DNA of 64,000 nt. Source: Aquilaria yunnanensis (taxonomy: Eukaryota; Streptophyta; Magnoliopsida; Malvales; Thymelaeaceae). The notes below the pieces were generated by a model that worked only from the letters and a program-made list of their open reading frames with translations, searched no databases and had not been told where the DNA came from. Position numbers and translations under genes: made by a program. Within the stretch, counting starts at the first letter, position 1. Each line of letters opens with the position of its first letter. Location of the stretch: positions 46,779,501 through 46,843,500 of the forward strand of contig CM077595.1 in assembly GCA_039654915.1 (NCBI GenBank), in the 5' to 3' direction. Below are positions 1 to 10,429 of this stretch, piece after piece.

Positions 1-768
1 TTTATTCCATGCAATAAAACTGATGATGCTATTCATGTGGCTGAATTGTTTTTCAAAGAAATTGTTAGACTTCATGGTGTTCCTAGAACAATAGTTTCGG
101 ATAGAGATACTAAGTTTCTAAGCCACTTTTGGAGGACTTTGTGGGGTAAGTTAGGAACTAAGCTTTTGTTTTCTACATCTTGTCACCCACAAACTGATGG
201 GCAAACTGAGGTAACTAATAGGACTTTAGGTTCCATGCTTAGGGCTATCATTGGTAAAAATTTGAAAGCTTGGGAAGATTGTTTGCCTCATGTAGAATTT
301 GCTTATAATAGATCCATGCATTCTACTACTAATTTGTCACCTTTTGAGATTGTTTATGGTTTTAATCCTTTAACTCCATTGGATCTTTTACCATTACCTA
401 CTCATGAGGTATCTAGTTTGGATGGTAGTAAGAAGGCCGAGAGCATCAAGAAGTTGCATGAGAAGGTTAAGCAACAAATTGAACTCAAAAATCAACAAGT
501 TGCTAAAAAAGCCAATCAAGGTCGAAGGAGAGTTGTGTTTGAGCCTGGAGATTGGGTTTGGTTACACATGAGAAAAGAAAGATTTCCAGCTGCAAGGAGG
601 ACTAAGCTTCATCCAAGAGGAGATGGTCCATTCCAAGTCATTAAAAAGATCAATGACAACGCATACATGCTAGACTTGCCGGGTGAGTATAATGTGAGTG
701 CTACTTTTAATGTTTCTGATTTGTCTCTATTTGAACATGCAGATTCGTGGACGAATCCTTCTAAGTAG
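1..768 (+). CDS. TE1 pol, 3' part: Ty3/gypsy integrase core and C-terminal region (partial at window edge)
   Basis: The frame is open from base 1 to the stop at 766-768, so this is the 3' end of a longer polyprotein that begins before the window. Integrase inserts the cDNA copy into host DNA in the nucleus. Visible are the second catalytic Asp in VSDRD (about bases 97-111), the third catalytic residue in GQTEVTNR, the core tail FAYNRS, and a C-terminal module with PGDWVW and GPFQVI. I see no chromodomain after it, so the lineage within Ty3/gypsy is left open. The stop is followed directly by a run of eight G and then the LTR, so the gene ends at the polypurine tract. This part carries no internal stop. 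Family assignment is secure; lineage is not. Confidence 0.85.
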   Translation, partial: FIPCNKTDDAIHVAELFFKEIVRLHGVPRTIVSDRDTKFLSHFWRTLWGKLGTKLLFSTSCHPQTDGQTEVTNRTLGSMLRAIIGKNLKAWEDCLPHVEFAYNRSMHSTTNLSPFEIVYGFNPLTPLDLLPLPTHEVSSLDGSKKAESIKKLHEKVKQQIELKNQQVAKKANQGRRRVVFEPGDWVWLHMRKERFPAARRTKLHPRGDGPFQVIKKINDNAYMLDLPGEYNVSATFNVSDLSLFEHADSWTNPSK

Positions 769-777
769 GGGGGGAGT

Positions 778-1655
778 TGATATGATCAAGGAAGGCACAC
801 ATGGAGAAGGCAAGGACCCATTGAAGGTTTCTAGTGGGCCTATGACAAGGAAGAAAGCTAAGGAGCTCTCAAGTGCACTACAAGGCTTTGTTTCAAGTTT
901 CTTCATGGAGAATGGACATGAAACTTCACAAGGAGCTGCTGGAAATTTCAAGACACAATATGGACATGATGAATATGCTTGGTACTCAGTTCTGGAGTGC
1001 TTAGATAAGTCACAAAACAAGGACACCAAGGACACCACTCAAAGTGCACCATTTGAGCCACCTTAAGCGTTCTTGATGCATTTTGTGTCCACAAGCTAGA
1101 TTTTTGAGCTCTAACTTTCCAAACCTTCATTACCACATCTAAGATGAAGATTCATTCCATTGGAACTCAAAGATTCAAGCTTGGAGCTGAAGATACAAGA
1201 GAGAACCTTAAAGTGCCCAAAATGCACCCAAAAAGGCTATTTGGGAGTTTTCGGGTTTAATCTTGTATTTATATTTTATTTTCGTTCAAATCCTATTTAG
1301 ATACATTATTTAGGAAGTTATTTAGGCTATGGAATAGTTTTAAATCATTTTGGGCAAGTGGAATACGCTGCATTTATTAAACTTGTTCAAACTAGGAATT
1401 AGAGTCCTAATTTGACTAGGATTTCCTATGTCTTTGTATCTAGGATTCCTAAGGGATTTAGGCTGCGAATTTTGCCCAGCTTTTAACCCTAGTTTAGGCC
1501 TATATAAAGGCACATATTCTGGATGTAAAGACACAGATTATTGCCGAAATAATATTGCTCTTTGGAGAGGTTTTCTCTTTGGTTATTGGCGGACTGCCTT
1601 GGTGCACAAGTGTGCTTGTGTTCCTGGAGTTCTATACTTCTCGTTTCTAGTCACA
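778..1655 (+). repeat. TE1 3' LTR (solo view; partner LTR outside window)
   Basis: A G-rich polypurine tract (about 766-776) precedes TGATATGATC at 778, the expected start of a 3' LTR. A TATA box (TATATAAA, 1501-1508) lies about 150 bases before the likely end, where a promoter should be. The end at ...TAGTCACA (1655) is placed because Tat-type sequence follows, but without the partner LTR it could be several bases off. Short open frames inside (698-1066 and others) overlap the LTR and are not treated as genes. Confidence 0.6.
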
Positions 1656-1689
1656 GGTTGATTAGGGGTGGGGGTCTTCAAACCCAGTC

Positions 1690-3565
1690 TCTTTGATGTC
1701 TTGTGGAGCTTGAAAAACATCTTGGGCAAGTTTCATGGTCGTTATACCATCGGGGTTCGCATTAGGGGGGAGAACTCGGAAGCAGAACGGGAAAAGACCG
1801 ATGTCATTTACTCCCCTGAATACCTCCAGAGCAAACATACTACTAGCCATGGAAAGGCAACGCAACCTAATCCAACGTCTGAAGGCCATGACTTCAGAAA
1901 ACAAGAAAAATATGAAGAAGTTCTGCCAGTTCCATCGGGACCACGGGCATGACACTGATGATTGCTTCCAGCTGAGGAAGTACATCAAGTCTTTGTTAGA
2001 GCAGGGCCAACTTCAGCTCTACCTACGGATGCCTTCCCCGAAAGGGAGGAGGGAAGAGGAAAGGAAAGGAGATGATGGGGACTATGATTCCGACAGATGA
2101 TGGAATCGAAGTCCCAAAAGGCACCCACCACCTCCGGCTGGGGTGATCCAGATGATCACCACTAGACTACCTTCGGCAAAGAGAAAGAGGAAAGCTGATC
2201 GAACAAGCTTATTAAAAAAAATGGGTCCACTACAGTATTCCCTCATGACGACCAACTTCTAATCATGGCAAGGAAAGGGAGTTGGGATGTCAAAAGAGTA
2301 CTCCTCGACGATGGTTCTAACACCAACATCTTATTCTCTCATCTGCTGCCAAATTTGGGTATCTCAAAAGGCGATCTCAAGTCTGTCACTTCCCCTACCT
2401 TTGGGGTAGGTCCGTCCGAACTCCCTATCCTCGGGTGGATTGACCCACGTCTGATGCTAAAGGGAACTTCGCCACAAAACAAGGGTGAGCTCTTTGCTGC
2501 CACAATGACAAGGCTCATCGTCATAGATGTTCCTTCGTCATACAATGTCATCCTTGGGAGGCAGACGCAAGGGAATCTCCACATTCACCCAGATGTGAAG
2601 TACTTGACTGTCACCTTTGCAACCAAGGACGAAGATGCTGAGATCTTCATTGACCAAGGGGAATTAAGAAAGGTCTTTGTGAAAGCAATACAGGGCCCAA
2701 CAAAGATCCACACACAGACTTTGGGAGTAAAGGCCGTGTTTGCAGGGGAGGCAAAGGGAGAAGAAATAGAAGACCCCAAGAAAATAGAAACAGAAGATGT
2801 GGAACTTGTCCCAGGCCGAAGTACCCGAGTAGGGAAAAAACTGGCAGAAGGTGACAAGGAAAAACTTGTATCTTTTCTGTTAATGACCAAAGATCTATTT
2901 GCCTACTTGCCGAAGGACATGCCTGGGGTAGACCCTCGCATAATTCAACATAGCCTTAAGGTGCGCCCAGAGGCAAAGCCTGTCTGACAAAAAAAGTGAA
3001 GCCTCTTGGTGCATAAGAACAACTTCGTCAAAACCAAAGTCCAATGCTTAATGGAAGCAAGTGTAATAAGGGAGGTCAAACACCCCAAATGGCTTAGTAA
3101 CGTGGTTATCACCACAAAGGAAGGGAGTGATAAACTCTGAATGTGCATCAACTTCCGAAACATGAATGATGCTTGCCCTAAAGATTCATTTCCTCTGCCA
3201 TCAATAGATCAGTTGGTAGATTCAACCACCGAGTATGGCCTCCTTAGCTTCCTTGGCGCCTTCAGCGAGTATCATCAAATCAGGATGGACCCCAAAGACA
3301 AGGAAAAAACCGCCTTCATCACCGAAGTTGGTACATACTGCTATATTAGAATGGCTTTCGAGCTTAAGAATGCAGGGGCCATGTACCAAAGGTTGATGAA
3401 CAGGTTCTTCAACTCCCAAATTGGGAGAAACATGGAAATCTACATCGATGATATGATAGTCAAGAGCACACTGCCTAATAGTCATATCACGGACTTAGAG
3501 GAAACATTCCATCAACTGAGGGCCTTCGGAATTCATCGTGCCGGAGAAAGGTATTACAGACATGC
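1690..3565 (+). pseudogene. TE2: Tat-lineage Ty3/gypsy fragment (Gag tail, protease, start of reverse transcriptase)
   Basis: This is a decayed piece of a Tat-type polyprotein. In order it shows a Gag tail with the Cys/His-rich motif FCQFHRDHGHDTDDC (about 1918-1962), a basic linker, an aspartic protease with DDGSNTN (about 2307-2327), and the first half of reverse transcriptase with the catalytic YIDDM (about 3439-3453). The frame is broken by TGA at 2098-2100, a shift near the A-run at 2213-2221, and TGA at 2985-2987 and 3138-3140. At the last two the intact TE5 has Arg, so CGA to TGA is the simplest cause. The fragment stops abruptly near 3535; RNase H, integrase and both LTRs are missing. 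It cannot encode an active product. Confidence 0.85.
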
Positions 3566-3628
3566 CTAGTAGTCATATCACGGACTTAACGACCGTGCAT
3601 GCCTACCCACCCTCAAAATCGGCCATCT
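3536..3628. other. Junction (filler) DNA between TE2 and the TE3 insertion site
   Basis: After the RT fragment breaks off there is a short stretch that matches no domain. It contains a second copy of about 25 bases of the RT just upstream: GCCTARTAGTCATATCACGG and the following CTTA occur near 3473-3497 and again at 3564-3588, with one mismatch. A short local copy at a breakpoint is typical of templated end-joining repair. The last five bases (CATCT, 3624-3628) are the left target-site copy of TE3. Confidence 0.55.
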
Positions 3629-4739
3629 TGTTACCACCCCACAAAATGGGAGAATTACAAGTGTCATAATGCCTAAAAACCATTATATTGTGTAATTCTC
3701 ACCATAGTGATTGAAGTGAGAGGGGTAAAAGGTATGATCAACACCTCCTTAAAAGTGTTTCAAGTTGGTAACTTGGCCCCCAAGAAAAGCCTAAAGGATT
3801 GCTTGTTTGTCAAGCAACCTATGGACTTTTTTGTAAGGTTTTGGAAATTCGGGTACTCAATTGCAAAACTCTCAAGAAAGGTACTTGTAGGGTTATGGGA
3901 AGGATATAAATGGTATGAAAGTGCTATTGGAGGACCAAATTACTCATGGAAGACACATTTGGACAAAGGAAACACTAAAGGTAATAAGGACCTAAATGTC
4001 CTAGTGTAAACCTTAAGGTGTTCAAGCTTTTGACTTAAGTCTAAGGGTGGAATTGTGGGTTATCCCACCGTGAGGGAGGTAGCCAAAACTTGATAATTAG
4101 TCTAAAATGTTGGGCACATGTGTACCAATGAGTTTAAGACAAAGAAACCATAATTAGTGAGAAAGAAAATGACATAAAGCAAGGTTAAGCTTGTTAAGTG
4201 TGTTTTGTGCCCTTAAGCCCATTTAAGGCCATTTAAGTGGCCAAATCACTTATCCCTCTCTCATTTTCGTCCCCCCCCAGCACAAAAACACAGCCATGCT
4301 TCCTCCATAGCCACCACACCTTCAAACTTGCAATTGATTGAAATTGAAGGGAAAATGAAGCAATTGGAAGCAAACTAGAGCTATTTCTTGGATACTTCAA
4401 GGATCAAGCTTCATTGTCGGCCTACCTACTTTGGTAAGGGTTATCTTGCTCTCATGGGTTGTTTTCTATATTTTCAAACATCCATGGAGCTAGGCCTAAG
4501 CTTGGAAGATAGGCATGAGCTTGATGAACCAAGCTTATTGAGGGGAGTGCACTTATTGAACGTTTTGTGACCTATTGTCAAGTGCACAAAGATGGCAGTG
4601 AAATGAGGGTTTCTAGAGCCCAAAGTTAGTACTAACTACTGTTAAAATCCTCCTAAGGCCAAGCATTAGCTTGAGGAGGGTTTCCATAGTGATTTGGTTA
4701 TGTTTATTATGTGTTTTATGGACTAACCTATGGTATATG
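3629..4739 (+). repeat. TE3 5' LTR, first part
   Basis: This segment aligns along its whole length with the first ~1.1 kb of the 3' LTR (21530 to about 22642), including the shared stretch around TTGTGTAATTCTCACC. It is cut at 4739/4740, where a copia LTR begins with TGTTGGG. The LTR resumes only at 16774, at the position matching 23775 of the 3' LTR, so about 1.13 kb of LTR is missing. Small open frames here (3707-4009, 4388-4570) also occur, broken, in the other copies and are not genes. Confidence 0.85.
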
Positions 4740-6055
4740 TGTTGGGTTTCGGGAACCAAACAGCGTAGTGGAATTTAACAAAAACCTTCCAGGATCCAAG
4801 TGAAACGGGGTAAACCGGGTGTTCAAAAATTTTCATAACTAATTTTCGTTTGAGATCTCTCACTCAACTGTAGAGTCGAATAACAAAACCTGAACAGTTG
4901 ACGTGTTCAGGCTCTCTATGGTATCCACACGAGCCTCTTGGGATCACGACGCTTCCACCACGTCTCGGCAGATGCATTTCTCTTGCGCTCGCAGTGCTAG
5001 CTTGCGTCCTCCAAGGAATTGCAAGAGAAGAGTGCGGATATCCTTTCAGGAGGCTAAGGCAACGACACCTGTGAATTTCTCACTAGAAGTTGTATTTATA
5101 GTGCGACTCAACTTCTAGGCCTAATGGGTTTCAAAGCCCTAATCCAATTAGGCTTTAATTTCGGGCATAATAATGGCTCAACTAATGGGCCCATTATTAA
5201 TTCGAAATTATTGTGAAACCAAAACCCAAATTGTTAGCCCATGGACTCTAATGATCCAAATAGCTCTATGTGTGTGACCCAATAGGCTCTAACCATATTG
5301 GCAATGATCATAAATCGCATTTATGATCATAAGCAAAGAGCGGTGTCTAGCAACACATCATTGCTACCCAAGTGACAAGATTGTCGATGATTCGATTAAA
5401 CCTTTATGATCATCACTGATATATGACATTGTCCCTTTGTCCAAGATATCAAGACTAAGCACGAGACATGGAATGTGTCACTCTCGTAAGGCCAAATTTT
5501 TGGTTTCTTGATTATCGAGTAGACCAACTTAAACTGATGACATTGATATCGTATATGAACTCATCCGAGCATGGCCATGCATTTTTCTAAGTCTTACTCT
5601 ATCAAGGGGCCCGAAGATATCACTCCCGTTACAGAGGAGGGACAAATCCCATCTTGATCATACAAATCCCTCCGCATGATATGTGACATACCCATTGACC
5701 TACTTCAAGTTCACTCAGATACGAGCAACAAAGGAAAGTATCAAAGTATGTGACTCACATGTAGGGAACCTTGATGATCTTAGGTCGAAGGACCACATAT
5801 ACCATGATCACTATGAGAATCACTTATGAAACTCATATAACGATCCATGAAGTGTTCTCATGGTGGGTCGGTCCAGTACACAAGTTCTCCAACTTGTACC
5901 CATATGTAGACTAGATATTTCATATTAGTCTCCACATATGCTAGTCATTTTGTATTATTGCAACCCGCTCCACAATAATACTAGACCAGGGACATTTGAG
6001 AATATCATTATTCTAGGGTTACAATTACGTTTATTAACTTTCACAGAAACAAAAC
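4740..6055 (-). repeat. Copia LTR fragment (same family as TE15), lacking about 100 bp
   Basis: It begins TGTTGGGTTTCGGG and follows the TE15 LTR closely to ...GAAACAAAAC, where the left LTR of TE5 starts. The remaining ~100 bases up to the usual ...ACTAACA end are absent. Transcription of the family runs on the minus strand in this orientation, with TATAAATA read leftwards as in the other copies. It was inserted into the TE3 5' LTR. Whether it was a solo LTR or part of a longer element cannot be told because its right end is gone. Confidence 0.85.
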
Positions 6056-6932
6056 TGATGGCCATGGGCCTCATCGTTTAGAGTCATGGTGACTGTTGGA
6101 GAGACTTCTAGGAGGAAGAACGCCTGGAGGATGGTGCGCCCAAAGGAGAGCACCTGAGATGCTCAGAAAAAGTGGGTTAGGAGGCCCCCGGAATTTGTTT
6201 CCGGGGGGGAGCCTCCGACGCCCAAGTCAGTGGTGGCTGACAAAAAGGCAGAGGAAATAGCACAAAGGGGCTGAAGAGTCTTGCCTGGTGATTTTCTCAG
6301 AGTCTGGGAGTCAGACCTTTTGCCAACCAACCTCCTGCCAAGTATTTATTTCCTGGTATTTATAGGAGTGCCTAGCCCGTTCAGATGGCGACACGTGTTC
6401 GGTCGGATGTTTCCTGAATTTTTGGGCGTAATGGACAGATAGCTGGTAGCAGGTTGCCTTGAGCCTTGTGCTGAGATGGGCCATGATGTGATTCTGAGGG
6501 CGTCAGTGTGTCAGAGCGCCTTTTGAGGCGGCTTATGACGTCTGTGAAAGGACGTGTCAGAGGCTTCCTTAAATGCTTCCTTAAATGCTCCTGCCGTACT
6601 CCCGAGGTCCCTGGGCGAGGTCATCCTTTGGTACGGACAATGCCTCTTCGGGAAACATGCACCCAGTTCGGGGGTTCCCAACTTCAGGGAGTTCCGCCTT
6701 CGGGGAGATAATGTTCGGCCCACAATAGCTGGTGCCTCTTTTCCGAAGGTGATCTGTTTGCAACCTCGGGGGGCTAGTAGTATCCTCAAGTTTACTGGCA
6801 TGCCGGGCTCGGAGCTCTTCGGCTATCTCCCGAGGTGTATGATCTCACCTCTTCTCGGGTAGCGCCAGTTTCTTCTGGCCATTCTGGTGGCAGGGAGTTC
6901 GGCCAGATAGAGGCGATAGTCTTTGGCTATCA
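6056..6932 (-). repeat. TE5 3' LTR
   Basis: It starts TGATGGCC and ends GGCTATCA on the plus strand, an imperfect inverted end pair. It aligns throughout with 15896-16773, with scattered substitutions (a few percent by eye). The TATA box is read on the minus strand (TATAAATA, complement of TATTTATA near 6357-6364). Open frames in 6508-6862 are shared with the other LTR and are shadows. Confidence 0.9.
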
Positions 6933-6946
6933 CATGCCCCCCTTTG
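6933..6946 (-). other. TE5 polypurine tract (plus-strand primer site)
   Basis: Read on the minus strand, CAAAGGGGGGCATG lies directly against the TGATAGCC start of the 3' LTR. The TE9 element has the matching GGGAGGGGGCATG next to its 3' LTR at 37631, which supports the assignment and the strand. Confidence 0.8.
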
Positions 6947-7030
6947 GAAAGCCAAAGTGAAGACTTCGGTTTTGCATCTCTTTCCGAGGTTGCTCTTGGG
7001 AGTTTCTTAGCAAGCTTAGCCTGTTCTGAG

Positions 7031-7190
7031 GATGCACCTCTTGCCCGAAGGTATGGGCTGTTCGGCCTTGGCCTGTTCTTTGGTGTCTTCGAGGCGGAGC
7101 CTGTGCCGAAGATACACCTCTTGCCCGAAAGTCATGGGCTGTTTGGCCATAGCCTGTCTCTTGGTGTCCTCGAGGTGGCCTGCTCTTTGT
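7031..7190. repeat. Two direct repeats of 80 bp in the TE5 3' spacer
   Basis: GATGCACCTCTTGCCCGAA at 7031 and GATACACCTCTTGCCCGAA at 7111 begin two adjacent units of exactly 80 bp, both continuing with ATGGGCTGTT-like and TTGGTGTC-like blocks. They lie between the PPT and the promoter of the antisense gene. They encode nothing convincing. Confidence 0.65.
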
Positions 7191-7318
7191 TTCTGCAGGT
7201 CTGATGGCCAAGCGTGTCAGTCTAAGTGATGCGTCCCAGCTTTTTAGGGATGTCAGAAGACGTGCTCCCTTTTTCCTAGGGATGTCAGGAGACGTGTCCC
7301 CGTTTTGGCGGGGCGGCT

Positions 7319-7463
7319 GACACGTGGCGCTTTGCCATTGGAGGAGAGTTGCGTCGGTTACAGAGGGCACGGCTTTTCAGGTGCAGAGGGCAGTTACGGT
7401 GATGGTTCGCCTCCAAAGGGTACTTATGACGATGTTTCGGTTACCCACCCCTGGCCTATAAAT
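7319..7463 (+). promoter_or_regulatory. Promoter of the TE5 antisense gene (G-box, inverted CCAAT, TATA)
   Basis: On the plus strand, opposite to the element's own transcription, GACACGTGGC (7319-7328) is a perfect G-box/ABRE-type core. CCATTGG (7335-7341) is an inverted CCAAT box. CTATAAATGG with TATAAA at 7457-7462 is a good plant TATA box. The spacing is normal, and the start codon of the antisense gene lies about 255 bases downstream at 7717. Extra ACGTG cores occur just upstream (7259-7263 and 7291-7295). Light or abscisic-acid response is only suggested by the motif class, not shown. Confidence 0.55.
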
Positions 7464-7716
7464 GGCTCGTTCCATCATAAGTTCCTTTTGCTTTTTCTTC
7501 TGCTCTTCACTCTGCTTTGCCCCTGTTCTTGCACTTTCTTGCTTTCTGTGGCGGAGCTGCCTTAATCAGAGCTATTTCCAGCCAACTTTCACGACGGCGT
7601 CCTCAGACTTTGGCAAATCTTTTGGTGGGTTTTTGTTTTCCAGAGTGTTTTGAACTCTCTGTTCTTTGGAGTTTTTTCTCGAAACTATTTTCTTTGTCTT
7701 TTCCAAACTCGTTTTC

Positions 7717-9773
7717 ATGTCTACAATGCCTATCCCTGAGAGCTGGCAGCCTCTTTTAGCCCATCCTTGTTGCACCACCCCTGCAAAGTTAGAGAGGTGG
7801 AAGAAAAAGTTCTTTCTTCCCTCTTACGCCATTACTCGGCTGCCTCGTTCTAGCCATTATGCTTTTTCAAACCACAGAAACGAGGTTACCATTTTCTGAG
7901 CCCAGTTTAAGGCTGGTCTTCGGTATCCTCCCCCGAAGATGGTTTGCGAGTTTTGCCAATTTCATGGCATTGCTGTGAACCAGCTTCCCCCGAACTCGTT
8001 TTGCTATTTTAACGCCTACCTCTGCATGTGTGGCGTGTTCGGGATAGAACCCCATTTTATAATCTTCATGCAGTACTACAAGCTCTCTATGGTCCCGAAG
8101 GGTGGCTTCTATTTCATGCTACCTCGGGGATCCGGGAGCAAAAAATTCATGTTCACCTTCGCCACTAAGGACAGCTGGCGGGGGTGGCAACAGAAGTTCT
8201 TCTTCCTGAAGATGGATGAGGCTTGGTCGTATGTCCCGACCAAATGGGCTCAGGGAATACTGGATGTGGACGTTGTTGATCTGAGGATGCTACTGACTCC
8301 AGAGTTGGCTCCCGTGTTCGCGCATTTTGACGCCCGCATCCGGGCTGTCTCTGACTGGACTCCTGAGGTCGCTCCGCGTGCCCTTTACCCTTTTCCTATC
8401 AACTGGAAGTTGATGACCGAAGAGGTCCTTCGGGAGCTAAAGGTGGTGAAGGAGCACAAGACTAACCTCAAGATGCCAGCTCCTGCCATCGCCGGGAAGG
8501 ATTCCTGGTTGGTCAAGCTTCTTAAGGAGGAAATTTCTTTCGAAACGCTTGTCGAAAGTGAGTTGTCTTCTACTCCCTTGCTTTTTTTTTTCTCGGACTT
8601 ACGCTGATATTTCTTTTCTTTTTCAGAGATGGGCGACGGGACTGCCGCCTATTACAAGTCCCTTTTCTCTGGCCAAGTGGAGAAGGCGGAGCAGACAAAG
8701 AAGGCAACTTCCCGAAGGTGGAAGTCTGTCGGTGCTGGTCCTTCGGCTAAACGGGCGAAGAAGACTCTTCTTTCCTCCCCTTTGGAAAGTTTTGGGGAGG
8801 AAAGCGAGGACGCTGAGGCCGCTGTCGCTTCGCTGCCCGATCCTTCGGCCGAGGTTCCTTCTGCCACCGACGTCCCTCATACCTAGAGGCACCTTCTGCC
8901 GAGGGGCGACGCAGGCAGAAGGGTAAGGGCATTTCGACCGAGGAGGCTGAGGACTCCGAGGACGTCGTTGTCGAGGTCCCTCCAGGTTATTTGCTTTCAG
9001 GACAAGTATGCTTCTTTTTGTTTTTCTAAATTTTCCTTTGTCTCTGACCCACTTCTCGTTTTCGCCGTGCAGGGGAGTTACTTACCCCGAACTGGGCTGC
9101 CGAACACGCGAAGGCGCGGGCCCTTCGCGACGCCAAAGTCCCGCAAGGGAAGGTTCCCAAAGAGCCTTTCTGGACATTCACGGAGGACATGAACTTGTAC
9201 TCCGAGGACTGTCTAGAAATGGCGAAGCAAATTTCGTAGGGGGTGCTTACAGAGGCCTCCTCAAGGCTATTGCGGCGGCCCATCCGGATGATGACACCCT
9301 TGCCGCCAAAGTCACCGAGCATGCTGCTCAGGTATGTTCTTCACACCTTTTTCCCTTCTATTTTTCCTAAGTGCCTGGTTCTTACTGACCTTGCGTTCAT
9401 CTTTTTGCAGCTGCTGGGATACGCCGGCTTTCTCCGAGTTCGGGTGGCCAGGCAGGCGAAGTTCCGAGCTTCGGCCTTAGAGACCTTAGAGAAGGCGAAG
9501 GCCACTCACTTGGCATTGATCACCAAGAACCAGTAGCTGTCAGATGCTGCGAAGGTCACTTTTCAAGACGGCTTCTGCATTGCTCGGCACCAAGTCCTCC
9601 AGAGGTTCCCAGATCTAGACCTCTCTTTTCTAGAGGCTCTAAACATTCTTGAGGGACCTCGGTGGGAATGGTCCAAGGTCAAACATTTGAACCTTCCTTC
9701 TTCAATTCCAGCGCCGAAGGTGGTGGAAAAGGGTGGGCAAGCAAGTGGCTCTCGGGACGCTGCGAACCCTTAG
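7717..9773 (+). pseudogene. Antisense spliced gene of TE5 (aORF; putative gypsy-type transposon domain family), decayed
   Basis: The inferred exons are 7717-8557, 8627-9005, 9073-9331 and 9411-9773. Donors are GTGAGT, GTATGC and GTATGT; acceptors are TTTTTCAG, CCGTGCAG and TTTTTGCAG. The N-terminal exon has a conserved block (MVCEFCQFHGIAVNQLPPNS; GGFYF; GSGSKKF; SWRGWQ) that I recall from the Pfam family called putative gypsy-type transposon (Transposase_28, PF04195). Exon 2 is acidic and basic low-complexity sequence. Exon 3 carries EPFWTFTEDMNL. Exon 4 ends with a conserved block (FQDGF, ARHQVL, LNLP) and a stop at 9771-9773. Lesions are TGA 7897 (CGA in TE9), a shift near 8885, a shift near 9236 and TAG 9534. 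The coiled coil present in TE6 and TE9 is missing. The product's function is unknown. Confidence 0.7.
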
Positions 9774-10429
9774 GCTATTTTAGGGCCCCTTTTCCTTCCC
9801 TTCAATTTTGTGTTCCTTCTTCGGGCACTTCTTCATTGTAAAGCAGCTTACTCTTTAATGAAGACTTTTTGGCTAAGTCTTTTCACAAGTTTCTTTATTT
9901 CCATTGCCCCGAATGCATTTGCTCAAGAGACTTCGGAAAACCTGCGATCAAAGAAACTTTATTACCTTCTATTGGCCGAGCCTATTCGCTCTGGAGGCTT
10001 TTTTGGAAGGTCTGTAAAATTTGATAGAGTCTTCTTGCAGGTTTTGCATTTCCATTTTGTCCCAAACACATTTGCTCGAGGGACTTCGGAAAACACTTAG
10101 TCAAAATTTTCCTTCTTTTCCTCCTGTCCCGAGCATGTTTGCTCAAGAGACTTAGGAAATCTTTCGAGAGTTTTTTCTGTTTTCCATTTTTCCCGAACGT
10201 GACGGCTCAAGGGACTTCGGAAAACTGTCTCTGCGCTTATTTCGGTGAGTACTTCTGTGATATTCTTGTTTCCCATCTTTCCCGAGCGTGATGGCTCAAG
10301 GGATTTCGGAAAGGCATATCTGTGCTGTATCGTGGCGAGCACCTTTGCGGAATTCTGTCTTGTACAATTTTCTCAAGACTATTCTGTACTTAGAATATTT
10401 TTCGTACAACGCGATTCCTCCGCTCAACC
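9774..10429. repeat. Spacer between the antisense gene and integrase, with five copies of a ~35-bp repeat
   Basis: The convergent 3' ends of pol (minus) and the antisense gene (plus) meet here. Five imperfect copies of a unit like TTCCCGAACGTGACGGCTCA followed by AGGGACTTCGGAAAAC lie at about 9907-9941, 10060-10094, 10127-10160, 10191-10224 and 10280-10312, in one orientation and unevenly spaced. Small open frames (9810-10100, 10245-10433) follow the repeats and look accidental. Transcription ends or poly(A) signals may lie here, but none is certain. Confidence 0.6.
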
